Positions 30,431 to 38,988 of a stretch of 50,646 nucleotides of DNA are shown here, in pieces; position 1 is the first letter of the stretch; every line of letters begins with the position of its first letter. The stretch comes from CAYXEN01 sp964464035. Its GTDB lineage: Bacteria > Krumholzibacteriota > Krumholzibacteriia > WVZY01. A program made the translations under genes and the position numbers. Under the pieces are notes generated by a model. It saw only the letters and a program-made list of their open reading frames with translations, was not told the origin of the DNA and made no database searches. The stretch lies in contig CAYXEN010000014.1 in NCBI GenBank assembly GCA_964464035.1, positions 1-50,646 on the forward strand. The letters run 5' to 3'.

Positions 30431-31327
30431 TCAGGAACGTGGATGAAAAGCCTTGTGCACTTCGATCAGATGCTTGGTGTCGACGGAGGTGTAGATCTGT
30501 GTCGTGGATATGTCGGAGTGGCCGAGGAGTTCCTGCACGTAACGGAGGTCGGCTCCTCCCTGGAGAAGATGCGTGGCGAAAGAATGTCTCAGCATGTGCG
30601 GGTGGACCTTTCCGATTCCCGCTTTCGCGGCGTATTCTTTGAGCTTCTTGGAAAACCCGATGCGCGAGATCCTGCGCCCGTTCTTGTTCAAAAAAACGAA
30701 TTCGCTCGGCCTGCCCCCGGCAAGGACCGGCCGCCCGTAGGTGAGGTAATGCCTGAGTGCCGCCGCTGCGGGTTTTCCGTATGGGACCATGCGGTGTTTT
30801 CCCCCCTTGCCCTTCACGACCAGTACGCGTTCCTTTTCGAACACCTCGTCGAAGGTGAGACCGCAGAGTTCCGACACCCTCAAGCCCGCCCCGTAAGCGA
30901 TCTCCAGCATGGCACGGTCGCGGGCGCCCAGCGGATCTTTCGAGTCTGGCACGGCGAGGAGCCTTTCTATCTCCTCGATCGTGAGAACGTGCGGGACTTG
31001 CCGCCGGGTCTTGGGGACCAGGTCGTCGAGAACGGGCAGCTCGTCGACCTTTTTCTCGCTGACGAGAAACTTGTGGAACTGCCTGATGGACGACAGCGAG
31101 CGGGCCCGCGAGGAGGGCTTGAGCTTCTTCTGCGCCAGCCTCGTCATGTGCAGTTCGACCGCCTCGCTGGTTATCTTCGATAGTTCTTCGATCCCGTGCT
31201 TTTCCAGTGTTTCCGCGTAATCCCTGAGGTCCCTCGCGTAGGCCTCGATCGTGTTCGGGCGAAGCCCGCGCTCCACCCGCAGAAAGTCGAGGAATTGATC
31301 GATGTGGAGGTCTATCGCCGCTGCCAT
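30431..31327 (-). CDS. xerD: Site-specific tyrosine recombinase XerD
   Basis: Resolves chromosome dimers with XerC. The N-terminal SAM-like domain has FLDFLRVERGLRPNTIEAYA. The catalytic domain carries Arg in LEIAYGAGLRVSELCGLTFD, Lys in GKGGKHRMVPYG, HxxR in HPHMLRHSFATHLLQGGADL, the late His in ELLGHSDISTTQIYT, and the nucleophile Tyr in that last block. Length 298. It belongs to the housekeeping Xer class, not to an integron or phage integrase. The ribosome site AGGAG, nine bases before the ATG, is inside a hairpin (31337-31366). XerC is encoded at 42981-43898. Confidence 0.93.
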   Translation of the reverse strand: MAAAIDLHIDQFLDFLRVERGLRPNTIEAYARDLRDYAETLEKHGIEELSKITSEAVELHMTRLAQKKLKPSSRARSLSSIRQFHKFLVSEKKVDELPVLDDLVPKTRRQVPHVLTIEEIERLLAVPDSKDPLGARDRAMLEIAYGAGLRVSELCGLTFDEVFEKERVLVVKGKGGKHRMVPYGKPAAAALRHYLTYGRPVLAGGRPSEFVFLNKNGRRISRIGFSKKLKEYAAKAGIGKVHPHMLRHSFATHLLQGGADLRYVQELLGHSDISTTQIYTSVDTKHLIEVHKAFHPRS

Positions 31328-31336
31328 CGTTCTCTT

Positions 31337-31366
31337 CTCCTATTCCGTACACATGCGAGAATAGGA
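31337..31366 (-). promoter_or_regulatory. Hairpin covering the xerD ribosome binding site
   Basis: A perfect 8-bp inverted repeat, TCCTATTC (31359-31366 on the minus strand) with GAATAGGA (31338-31345), separated by 13 bases. The Shine-Dalgarno AGGAG at 31337-31341 lies almost wholly in the second arm, and the start codon follows at 31327. Folding of the mRNA would hide the ribosome site. Whether it regulates is inference. Confidence 0.5.
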
Positions 31367-31548
31367 ACCTTTCGAGCCGCCTGCAAGGGCAATATCCGGG
31401 GACAGCCTCTCCGGGATCGAGCCAAGATAATGTAAGACAACAGGATATGGCGCTTTTCTCGAGCAGGCCCACCCTCGTGCGAGCCTCGGGGGCGAAGGAG
31501 GCGAAGCGCGGATCTCTCAAATCGCCAACGGCTTCGTAATAAAGATGC

Positions 31549-31577
31549 TTGACGGGGCGCTTGGCAGATGCTATTTT
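31549..31577 (+). promoter_or_regulatory. Sigma-70 promoter for rpsT
   Basis: The -35 box TTGACG (31549-31554), 17-base spacer and -10 box TATTTT (31572-31577) with a TGC extension. The leader would be about 19 bases. This 275-base gap between the divergent xerD and rpsT genes otherwise shows only the xerD leader hairpin; I found no clear xerD promoter in it. Confidence 0.65.
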
Positions 31578-31602
31578 GCCCCCACCGATTCAAGGAGGAG
31601 AA

Positions 31603-31836
31603 ATGCCCCAGCACAAGTCAGCCAAGAAACGCATGAAGACGAACCTGAAACGTCAAACAAGAAACCGGGCGGCGAGGAGCACGCTCAAGACCACTCTGAA
31701 GAAGTACATAGCCCTCCCCGTCGAAGAGCGAAAGACCGCTTTCCCTTCCCTTCAGGCGGCCCTGGACAAGGCGGCGCGAAAGGGCGTCATTCACAGGAAC
31801 AAAGCGGCCAGATTGAAATCGAGATTGATTCCCTGA
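31603..31836 (+). CDS. rpsT: 30S ribosomal protein S20
   Basis: A small basic 16S rRNA-binding protein of 77 residues, the only plus-strand gene in the window. It begins MPQHKSAKKRMKTNLKRQTR and continues NRAARSTLKTTLKKYIAL, then ALDKAARKGVIHRNKAARLK, as S20 does. AGGAGGAG lies just before the ATG; an earlier in-frame ATG at 31549 is overlapped by the promoter and is rejected. It is a single-gene transcription unit with its own promoter and terminator, divergent from xerD and convergent with proS. Confidence 0.97.
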   Translation: MPQHKSAKKRMKTNLKRQTRNRAARSTLKTTLKKYIALPVEERKTAFPSLQAALDKAARKGVIHRNKAARLKSRLIP

Positions 31837-31856
31837 TAGGTGGAATAGATGAGACG

Positions 31857-31888
31857 AAGCATCCGGCTAGGGTCGGATGCTTTTTTTT
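31857..31888 (+). terminator. Rho-independent terminator of rpsT
   Basis: A 9-bp stem AAGCATCCG / CGGATGCTT (31857-31865 with 31874-31882) with an 8-base loop, followed by a run of eight T (31881-31888). It lies 20 bases after the rpsT stop and 18 bases before the convergent proS stop, so it may also stop proS transcripts, though the T run on that face is poor. Confidence 0.9.
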
Positions 31889-31905
31889 GCCCTCAGCATC
31901 CTCGA

Positions 31906-33615
31906 TCAAGCTGTATAGTATTCGCGCACCAACCTCTGGACGTCTCCCCGATCTATCATCTCGGTCCTGTCCTCTCTGCGGTAGTAGAGCTCGATCTTCT
32001 TCTTGGCGAGACTCCTCCCGCCCAGCGTGATGCGAAGGGGGATGCCTACGAGGTCGGCGTCCTTGAACTTGTAGCCCGGTCTCAAGTCGCGATCGTCGTA
32101 AAGGACCTCGATGCCCGAATGCGAGAGTTCCTCGTATATCTCGTCCGCGACCCGGACGATGGCGGGATCGTTCATGTTCAGGGGAAGGAGGATCACATGG
32201 AACGGCGTTATGGAGGGAGGCCAGACTATTCCCTTCTCGTCGTTGTGTTGCTCGATGGCCGCCGCAACCGCCCGGGAGACGCCGAAACCGTAGCACCCCA
32301 TGATGAAGTGATTCTCCTTGCCGCTTGCGTCGAGAAAGGTGGCGTTCATGCTCTTGCTGTACTTGACGTCAAGTTTGAAGATGTGGCCGAGTTCGACTCC
32401 TCTCTGCGAGAATATCGTGCCTTGGGCGCATTTTGCGCACGTGTCCCCCGCCTCCGCGCTCGAGATCGAGGCGATCAGGTCAGGCTCGAAGTCCCTCCCC
32501 ATCTTGACCCCGCGAAGGTGCGCATCGTTCTCGTTGGCGCCCACAACCATTCCCTCGTACGAGCGCAGGAACTCGTCGGCGACGATCTTGACCCTGTCTC
32601 CAAGTCCAACGGGGCCCGAGTAGCCGACTTCGGCTCCGGTGAGATCTCTTATGGTTTTCTCGTCGAGGGGCTCGATGTATGGATCTTCGAGGAGTTTCAT
32701 GAGCTTGGTCTCGTTCAGCGTACGGTCCCCGCCTACCAGACCCGCCACGATCCTCTCACCGCTCCTGAAGAGGAGCGTTTTCACGAGCCGCGAAGGGTGA
32801 ATGCCGAGAAAGGAGCTGACTTCTTCCACGGTCTTCTTGCCGGGCGTGCTCACCTTCTCCGGAGGGTCGAGAACGGGCTCGAATTCGGCCAGCTTCCTGC
32901 CTAGGCTCTCCGCGCGGTCGGTGTTGGCGGTGTATCCACAGGAGCAACGGAGAATCTCACTCTCCCCCTCCTCGGCCAGGACCACGAACTCGTGGTTTAC
33001 GTCCCCGCCTATCTTCCCCGCATCCGCCTCCACCATCACGTTCTCGAGGCCGCATCGATCCAGGATCCGCCGGTAGGCTCCGGCCATCTTCTCATACATC
33101 TCGTCCAGGGATTCCTGTGACGTGTGAAAACTGTATGCGTCCTTCATTATGAACTCACGCGCTCTCATCACTCCGAACCGCGGCCTTATCTCGTCGCGGA
33201 ACTTCGTCAGGATCTGGTAGAGGCATTGCGGCAGCTGGCGATAACTCCGCAGCTCCATGCGCGCCAGATCCGTCACCACTTCCTCGTGCGTGGGACCCAG
33301 CGCGAAGAGCCTGTTCTTGCGATCCTTGAGCTTGAACAGCTCGGGCCCGAAATGCTTGAGCCTTCCCGTCTCCTCGTAAAGCTCGCTGGGATGGAGAATG
33401 GGCATCAAGATCTCCTGGCAGCCGATGCGATCCATTTCCTCCCGCACTATCGCCTCGATCTTCTTCAACACCCTGAACCCGAGGGGAAGAAACGTGTAGA
33501 CCCCGGACGTGAGCTTTTTTATGAGCCCTGCGCGGAGCATGAGCTTGTGACTGGGAATCTCCGCGTCGCTGGGCGTTTCCTTGTATGTCGGCAGGTAGTA
33601 CTTTGACCAGCGCAT
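31906..33615 (-). CDS. proS: Proline--tRNA ligase (bacterial type with editing insertion)
   Basis: Class II synthetase of 569 residues. It begins MRWSKYYLPTYKETPSDAEI, then SGVYTFLPLGFRVLKKIEAI (motif 1 region), RFGVMRAREFIMKDAYSFH (motif 2) and GCYGFGVSRAVAAAIEQHND (motif 3). Between motifs 2 and 3 is the YbaK-type editing insertion (VEEVSSFLGIHPSRLVKTLL, AGLVGGDRTLNETKL), which clears Ala-tRNA. The Cys-containing segment LRCSCGYTANTDRAES is normal for the family. The anticodon-binding domain ends the protein. It follows the peptidase/barrel gene by 19 bases. Two tRNA-Pro genes lie elsewhere in the window. Confidence 0.97.
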   Translation of the reverse strand: MRWSKYYLPTYKETPSDAEIPSHKLMLRAGLIKKLTSGVYTFLPLGFRVLKKIEAIVREEMDRIGCQEILMPILHPSELYEETGRLKHFGPELFKLKDRKNRLFALGPTHEEVVTDLARMELRSYRQLPQCLYQILTKFRDEIRPRFGVMRAREFIMKDAYSFHTSQESLDEMYEKMAGAYRRILDRCGLENVMVEADAGKIGGDVNHEFVVLAEEGESEILRCSCGYTANTDRAESLGRKLAEFEPVLDPPEKVSTPGKKTVEEVSSFLGIHPSRLVKTLLFRSGERIVAGLVGGDRTLNETKLMKLLEDPYIEPLDEKTIRDLTGAEVGYSGPVGLGDRVKIVADEFLRSYEGMVVGANENDAHLRGVKMGRDFEPDLIASISSAEAGDTCAKCAQGTIFSQRGVELGHIFKLDVKYSKSMNATFLDASGKENHFIMGCYGFGVSRAVAAAIEQHNDEKGIVWPPSITPFHVILLPLNMNDPAIVRVADEIYEELSHSGIEVLYDDRDLRPGYKFKDADLVGIPLRITLGGRSLAKKKIELYYRREDRTEMIDRGDVQRLVREYYTA

Positions 33616-33634
33616 CGTATGGTCCTCTTTCTTT

Positions 33635-36433
33635 TCAATAGTTGTAGCCGATGAATAAGCCGAATCGCGTATCGCTCGATATCTTATCGAAATCGGTCGT
33701 TCGTGTAAAGTTAACTCGGATCACGGGCGCGTATCCCAGATTGAGCTCGGCTCCGACTCCGATCGATCCCAGCCATCCGGTTTCCGTTATGAACCGGTCC
33801 GCCTTGCCCGCGTCGAAGAAAAACGCCCCGCGTATCGATGGCATCTCCACGTGGCCGAAAGGGAAAGTCAAGCTGAAGCGGTCGATCAGGGGAAATCGGA
33901 TCTCGTTGTTGAAGAGATAGATACTCCTTCCGGCGAAGCGCCTGAAATCGTACCCCCGCAAGTCCCACGGGCCTCCCAGGTAGAAGAGGACGAGATCGCC
34001 GCCCCAGCTGTTCCTGGTTATAAATCGTTCCGCCACAACGATGCGATCGGTTATCCTCAAGTACTTTCTTAGATCGATGTGCAGGCTCGTGCTCTCGAAT
34101 CCCCTCCCCTTGAGGTCGAAATTGCGCCCGGAAGCTATGTAATACCTGGTTCCTTTCATGGGACCGCCTATGGTCCAGACCGTGTTGTCCGCAACGTAGC
34201 TTAGAAAGGTGCTGGCTATGACCGTGCTCGAACCGTCCAGGCTGATTCCTCCGAAATCGTTCTCCCTTTCGAGGGCCTTGAGAATGAAGTTGCCCTCGAT
34301 GCGCGAGAACTTGCTGAAAGGGTACCTGATCCCCAAGGTGCCGCCGTATCTGCGTTCTGACCTGAACAGCGAGAAGTAATCCCCCCAGAAAGTGGTGAGA
34401 TGGAATACCCCCAGCATGTAATTCAGTCGATGACTCAAGTTCACATAGGTTACGCCGAAGTTCAAACGCTTCCAGAAATCGTCGAATCCCTCGGACGTGT
34501 TGCCGAAGAAAGCGTAGATCTGGTGATTACCAAGGATGTCGCTGAGCAGTATTTCGGCGCCGTTGCCGACATCTCCGAAATCGGGGTCCACCGCCAAGCC
34601 CGTTCCGAGGAGGTCCAGGCCGAGCTTGAGGCTGTAGTCCCTCGTTACGAAGTCCTTTTCTTCGCCGGCGGGTACAGGGACCGGCGCACTCGAGTAATGC
34701 CCGGCGACTTCGAGCTTGCGTCCGCCGGCACTAGACTTCAAAGGGAAGGAAAAGAGGTGAAAGCCGCCGTCGTAGTAGCAAGAGGCGACGAAGCCGGATC
34801 CGTCGGGCAGGAAGGAAGAAGCGTTCGCGCCTCCGAGCAGGCTGGTTTCCCGCGTCGCTATCCCGTCCCTGTACAAATAGATGTCGAAAGATCCATCCAT
34901 GTCGGATGCGAAAAGGAATCCCTCGCCGTCCGGGGCCCATTCGGGATAATCGTCGATGCCGCCGCTGCAAGTCAGGGCCTCCATGGTTTTGGTCGCCAGA
35001 TCCAGTTTGAAGATTCCGCGCGCGTCCCGCCTGGAATTCATGCAACGATCCGAGCTGAAGATCACCACGTCACGGAACGGATGATAGTCGGGGTTGGATT
35101 CACTATAGGCGTCGTGGGTGAGGCGATCGATGCTGTGCGAAGCCAGATCGTACAGGTAGAGGTCCGGCATGCCGGTTGTATCGATGGCGCTGAAGACTAT
35201 CTTGTCGCCGAGCGGGGAAAGCGTGGGAGACGAGATCATGCTCAAGTGTTCGAACGAAATTGCAGCGATCCTGCGGTTGGCGGATATGTTCCACAGGTAT
35301 ATGACGTCGCGCGCGCGGCTCTTGGAAACGAACACCAGCGTATCCCCTTTGGTCTCGATCTTGCTGCGCAACGCCGGTATCGACTCGAGGAGAGTCGATC
35401 TACCGCCCTCTATGAAAGTCTCGTGGGACAAGACGCTGCGGCCCCGCGAACGGATTCTGCAGATGTTGATCGTTCCCTGGCGCGCGCAGATCGCGTAGAT
35501 CTCGAGTTCGTTTCCGGCCATCCGGCGCACGCAGGGCCTCGAGTGGAAGGAGCGGGGCGGCGTCAGCCTGGTGCCGTTTTCCGTCGCGAATACTCGATGC
35601 AGGATCTGAGGGTAGTAGCGGCGTTTGATGCTCTTCATGAATGCGTCGCTCAATTCGGAGATGTTCATGTTTATGCTCGCCTTCAGGACCGTCGAGAACT
35701 TGTCCGCTTTCCACCAGTTCTCAAGTATCAGTATAGGAGCTTTCTCGCCGAAGTTCCGGGCTATGAAACGGACGACCGCTTCCCCCTCCTTGTACATGAG
35801 AAAAGATCCGTATATGCGCCATATGTTCTCCAGATCGGGCAGCTTCTCGTGAAGGAGAGCGTCGCGCACGAACATGCGGCTCTCACTGTTGGCGTCCGGT
35901 GAAGCCACATACTCGGCGAGACCCTCGACGAACCACAAGGGGGGCGAAGCGTAGCTGAATTTCCTTCGGCTGTTCATGACCTGTCGGAGTTTTTCGAGCA
36001 TGAAGGCGTGCACCATCTCGTGGCGGATTACGTGCCTCAGGTCACCCATCGACCCCGTGAAGGGAATCGCTACGCGTCCCTTGACGAGGTCGGTGAACCC
36101 GGCCGTGTACTCGGGTATCAGCCAAGGAATTATATTTGTCTGCTGGAAGTCGTAGTGAGAGCTGTAGATGACGAGCGGAAGCCTCTTCTTGAACTCGAGA
36201 TTGAAAAGCGCTTCATACTCGGCGAAAGTTTCCTCGACCACCGGGGCTATGGACAGAACGAGGTTTCTTTCGCTCGGGTAATGGTATATGTCGACGTGTT
36301 CGGTTTCGAGGATCTTCCAGTCGCGGCTCGTGTATATGACCTTGTTCTTGCCGAAGGGATACTGCGCGTGGATCTTCGACGAAAAGGCGGCGATGAGAAC
36401 GAATGATACGAAAATGGCGGATCTTTTCGTCAT
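33635..36433 (-). CDS. Exported MA-type metallopeptidase / TolB-like propeller / Omp85-like barrel fusion
   Basis: A 932-residue envelope protein. A signal peptide (AIFVSFVLIAAFSSKIHA) leads to a gluzincin-like peptidase region (~30-280) with HEMVH (His138, Glu139, His142) and Glu170 in PPLWFVEGLAEYVA, as in the peptidase MA clan. Residues ~300-560 are WD40/TolB-type beta-propeller repeats (SPTLSPLGDKIVFSAIDTTG, YPEWAPDGEGFLFASDMDG). From ~610 to the end are alternating beta strands with LGGPWDLRGYDFRRFAGRS and FFDAGKADR, ending FGLFIGYNY, as in BamA/D15 surface-antigen barrels. All metal ligands are present. It overlaps dapB by 4 bases and precedes proS by 19. It probably sits in the outer membrane with its enzyme in the periplasm; the substrate is unknown. 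Confidence 0.82.
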   Translation of the reverse strand: MTKRSAIFVSFVLIAAFSSKIHAQYPFGKNKVIYTSRDWKILETEHVDIYHYPSERNLVLSIAPVVEETFAEYEALFNLEFKKRLPLVIYSSHYDFQQTNIIPWLIPEYTAGFTDLVKGRVAIPFTGSMGDLRHVIRHEMVHAFMLEKLRQVMNSRRKFSYASPPLWFVEGLAEYVASPDANSESRMFVRDALLHEKLPDLENIWRIYGSFLMYKEGEAVVRFIARNFGEKAPILILENWWKADKFSTVLKASINMNISELSDAFMKSIKRRYYPQILHRVFATENGTRLTPPRSFHSRPCVRRMAGNELEIYAICARQGTINICRIRSRGRSVLSHETFIEGGRSTLLESIPALRSKIETKGDTLVFVSKSRARDVIYLWNISANRRIAAISFEHLSMISSPTLSPLGDKIVFSAIDTTGMPDLYLYDLASHSIDRLTHDAYSESNPDYHPFRDVVIFSSDRCMNSRRDARGIFKLDLATKTMEALTCSGGIDDYPEWAPDGEGFLFASDMDGSFDIYLYRDGIATRETSLLGGANASSFLPDGSGFVASCYYDGGFHLFSFPLKSSAGGRKLEVAGHYSSAPVPVPAGEEKDFVTRDYSLKLGLDLLGTGLAVDPDFGDVGNGAEILLSDILGNHQIYAFFGNTSEGFDDFWKRLNFGVTYVNLSHRLNYMLGVFHLTTFWGDYFSLFRSERRYGGTLGIRYPFSKFSRIEGNFILKALERENDFGGISLDGSSTVIASTFLSYVADNTVWTIGGPMKGTRYYIASGRNFDLKGRGFESTSLHIDLRKYLRITDRIVVAERFITRNSWGGDLVLFYLGGPWDLRGYDFRRFAGRSIYLFNNEIRFPLIDRFSLTFPFGHVEMPSIRGAFFFDAGKADRFITETGWLGSIGVGAELNLGYAPVIRVNFTRTTDFDKISSDTRFGLFIGYNY

Positions 36434-37236
36434 AAGGTCTTCAGGAGATCATGCATGCCGTAAAAGCCGTTTCTCTTGCCGGCTATGAAAGCGGCGGCGC
36501 GAAGGGCGCCCCGCGCGAACACGTCCCGCGCCAAGGCCGTGTGGGAAAGGATGAGCATTTCTTCATCCGAGGCGAAAACGATGTCGTGCCTTCCCTGTAT
36601 GCCTCCCGCCCGAATGGAGTGCACGTGGATATCTCCAGCCTTCCGGACGCCCCTTCCCCGCCCTCTGATCATCCTGCGCGCTCCGGGAACAGCGGCTCCC
36701 AGGGAAAGCGCGGTTCCACTGGGATGGTCGCGCTTGCCGCGATGATGGTATTCCACGATCTCGATATCGAACCCGTCTCCCAGCTCGCGCACGGCTTGCG
36801 CTGCAATGTCCTTTAGGACCGCTATCCCCAGGCTCATGTTCGAATCATGGAAGACGGGACGCCTGGCGGCGTATCTCTTGAGGCGTCGCATGATATTATC
36901 TTCCAGGCCCGTCGTTCCCGATACGAGCTTGAGGTTCCTCCTGCGGACTGCCTCGAGAATGCCGCTCATGGCTTCTGCATGCGAAAAGTCGATGACCACG
37001 GTGTCCGGGTCGACGTCGTCCGGGAACGTCGAAGAGATCCGCAGCGATTGCTCCTTCGTCGCTTCGCGTCCGATACTCACTTCCTCGCCTACGGCGGGAT
37101 GTCCGGGTCTTTCCACCAGGGCCACGAGGCCGAATCCGCGCGTGGAGCTCAAGAGGCGGCGAAGCGTCGTGCCCATTCGCCCGCAAGCCCCCGTTAGAAT
37201 CACGTTCGTTCTTCGATTCTTGTTGGATGTGGGCAT
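36430..37236 (-). CDS. dapB: 4-hydroxy-tetrahydrodipicolinate reductase
   Basis: Second step of the diaminopimelate/lysine branch, reducing the DapA product with NAD(P)H. The nucleotide fold is VILTGACGRMGTTLRRLL. Other signatures are VVIDFSHAEAMSGIL, LVSGTTGLEDN, DSNMSLGIAVLKDIAAQAV and the substrate motif VEYHHRGKRDHPSGTALSLG with the catalytic His pair. Length 268. The ATG lies one base after the dapA stop with GAGGAG upstream. Its stop overlaps the peptidase/barrel start as ATGA. Confidence 0.97.
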   Translation of the reverse strand: MPTSNKNRRTNVILTGACGRMGTTLRRLLSSTRGFGLVALVERPGHPAVGEEVSIGREATKEQSLRISSTFPDDVDPDTVVIDFSHAEAMSGILEAVRRRNLKLVSGTTGLEDNIMRRLKRYAARRPVFHDSNMSLGIAVLKDIAAQAVRELGDGFDIEIVEYHHRGKRDHPSGTALSLGAAVPGARRMIRGRGRGVRKAGDIHVHSIRAGGIQGRHDIVFASDEEMLILSHTALARDVFARGALRAAAFIAGKRNGFYGMHDLLKTL

Positions 37237-37237
37237 A

Positions 37238-38137
37238 TCAGGCTCCTCGATCCGAGAAAAAGCTCTTCATCGTCGACTCGATCGCTTCCCTGTTGCTCGC
37301 CGATACGCGGACCAGCGGCAACCTCGTTTCATCGCTTATCAATCCGCGCATGGACAGCATTGCCTTTATCGGGGCGGGGTTCGTTTCCACGAACGCGGCA
37401 CGCACGAGCCGGAGAAGTCTGTGATGGACCGCGGCCGCCTCGGTGAACTCGCCGCGCAATGCATGGTCGACGAGATCCCTCACGTCGGTCGGCACGAGGT
37501 TGGAGACGACGGAAACCACCCCTACGGCTCCCACGGCGATCATGGGGAGAGTGAGGGAATCGTCCCCGGAGAGAACAGGCAGGGCGCCGTCCCCCACGAG
37601 ATCGCTTACGACGTCCACGCTTCCCCCCGCCTCTTTCAGGGCGATGAAACCGGCCTTCGCGGCCAGCCTCCGCACCGTGTCGGGCATCAATCTCACTCCG
37701 GTACGCCCGGGCACGTTGTAGAGGATCAGCGGAATGGACGTCTCCTCGGCGACGGCGCTGTAGTGCTCGTAAAGTCCCTGTTGCGTCGGCTTGTTGTAAT
37801 AGGGTGTTATCAGCATCGCCGCGTCGGCGCCGAGTTCGCCGGCCCGGCGCGTGAGCTCGATCGTCGTGCGTGTGCAGTTGGTGCCGGTTCCGGCCACGAC
37901 CAGCATGTTTCCGGCGACCCTCTTCACTGCTTCCTCTATCAGTGTGTACCGTTCTTCATCGCTCAAGGTGGCGGCCTCGCCCGTGCATCCGCAAACCACT
38001 ACGCCTGTCACCTGCGCCTCGAGCTGCAGATCGATGAGCCTCCTGAACCCTTCCAAGTCGAGCCCGCCGTCCTTGAAAGGGGTCACGAGGGCGGTGAAAG
38101 TGCCCGTGAATAGTTCCTTTTCTTCTCTGGCGCTCAC
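37238..38137 (-). CDS. dapA: 4-hydroxy-tetrahydrodipicolinate synthase
   Basis: Condenses pyruvate with aspartate semialdehyde. Early blocks are GTFTALVTPFKDGGLDLEGF and VVVCGCTGEAATLSDEE; the catalytic Tyr is in LITPYYNKPTQQGLYEHY, LILYNVPGRTGV follows, and the Schiff-base Lys is in GFIALKEAGGSVDVVS. Length 299. The start is GTG at 38137, which overlaps the dapF stop as GTGA and has GGAGG upstream; a frame extending to 38341 is dapF read out of frame. It forms a dapF-dapA-dapB run supplying lysine and the peptidoglycan cross-linking residue. Confidence 0.97.
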   Translation of the reverse strand: MSAREEKELFTGTFTALVTPFKDGGLDLEGFRRLIDLQLEAQVTGVVVCGCTGEAATLSDEERYTLIEEAVKRVAGNMLVVAGTGTNCTRTTIELTRRAGELGADAAMLITPYYNKPTQQGLYEHYSAVAEETSIPLILYNVPGRTGVRLMPDTVRRLAAKAGFIALKEAGGSVDVVSDLVGDGALPVLSGDDSLTLPMIAVGAVGVVSVVSNLVPTDVRDLVDHALRGEFTEAAAVHHRLLRLVRAAFVETNPAPIKAMLSMRGLISDETRLPLVRVSASNREAIESTMKSFFSDRGA

Positions 38138-38988
38138 TTCCCACCTCCTTCCGGTAGGTTCACGCTTCCCGTGAAATTCACCTCGACGGGGCCTTCCAGG
38201 AATACCTTGCGCGCACCGGACGGGCTCTTCTCGAATTCGATCACCAGGCTGTCGCCGCCGCGCGTGAGAACAGTCACGGGGCTGTGTGCTTTTCCGAGAT
38301 GAGCGAAGATCACGGCGGATGCGGTGGAGCCGGTTCCGCATGCCAGGGTCTCTCTCTCGACCCCGCGTTCGTATGTGCGTACCGCAAGGGACGAATCGTC
38401 GATGCGCTGGACGAAATTCACGTTGGTTCCATCGGGAGCGAATCTTCGATGGTATCGCAAGGCGCGCCCGATCACCTGGACCCGCTCGGATTCCATGTCC
38501 TCTATGTTTGCCACCGGAAGCACGACATGAGGCACGCCCGTGTTCACGTAGTGCACGGTCAGACTCGCGCCGCCGGCTTCGAGGTTGATGCCGAGTTCAA
38601 GATCATCCGCGTCCACCATATTGATCTTGACCCTTCCTTCGCCGACCAGTCCTTCGAGGACGCCGCTCTTCGTGGAGAATACCACTCGTACGGAGGCGCC
38701 TTGCTTCACCCCGATGCCGCGTTCCGCAGCGAATGCTGCGATGCATCGCGCCCCGTTGCCGCACATCTCCGCTTCCTTCCCATCGCTGTTGAAGTACTTC
38801 ATGTGGAAATCCACACGCGCATCGCGCGCCGCGCTCGCAAGAACGATCAAGCCGTCGGCTCCTATCCCCCTCCTGCGATCGCAGAGCGACGCGATCAAGC
38901 GCTCCGACAGGTCGAGTCGCCCCTCGCGATCGTCCAGCATTATGAAATCGTTGCCCGCGCCGTTCATCTTCGTGAAATCCATCTTCAC
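38134..38988 (-). CDS. dapF: Diaminopimelate epimerase
   Basis: Converts LL- to meso-diaminopimelate for peptidoglycan and lysine. The two catalytic cysteines lie in EMCGNGARCIAAFAAERGI and in ETLACGTGSTASAVIFA. The N-terminus MDFTKMNGAGNDFIMLDD is diagnostic, and YFNSDGKEAEM, VNTGVPHVVLPV and FAPDGTNVNFV also match. The GTG at 38988 overlaps the upstream stop as GTGA and has GGAAGG seven bases upstream; the ATG two codons later (38982) is the alternative. Length 284 from the GTG. An epimerase implies the succinylase or aminotransferase route; genes between dapB and dapF steps are not in the window. Confidence 0.96.
   Translation of the reverse strand: MKMDFTKMNGAGNDFIMLDDREGRLDLSERLIASLCDRRRGIGADGLIVLASAARDARVDFHMKYFNSDGKEAEMCGNGARCIAAFAAERGIGVKQGASVRVVFSTKSGVLEGLVGEGRVKINMVDADDLELGINLEAGGASLTVHYVNTGVPHVVLPVANIEDMESERVQVIGRALRYHRRFAPDGTNVNFVQRIDDSSLAVRTYERGVERETLACGTGSTASAVIFAHLGKAHSPVTVLTRGGDSLVIEFEKSPSGARKVFLEGPVEVNFTGSVNLPEGGGK

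Noticed and set aside
31325..31366. dif recombination site in front of xerD
   Set aside because: The inverted repeat has 8-base arms and a 13-base loop, not the 11-6-11 layout, and the sequence does not resemble known dif arms.
29385..31520. A 711-codon open frame on the minus strand across trpS, the xerD-trpS gap and xerD
   Set aside because: Its translation is Arg/Gly/His-rich low-complexity shadow sequence, while the overlapping trpS and xerD frames carry complete catalytic motifs.
38138..38341. N-terminal extension of the dapA frame
   Set aside because: It is the end of dapF out of frame; the GTG at 38137 has a ribosome site and the right family N-terminus.
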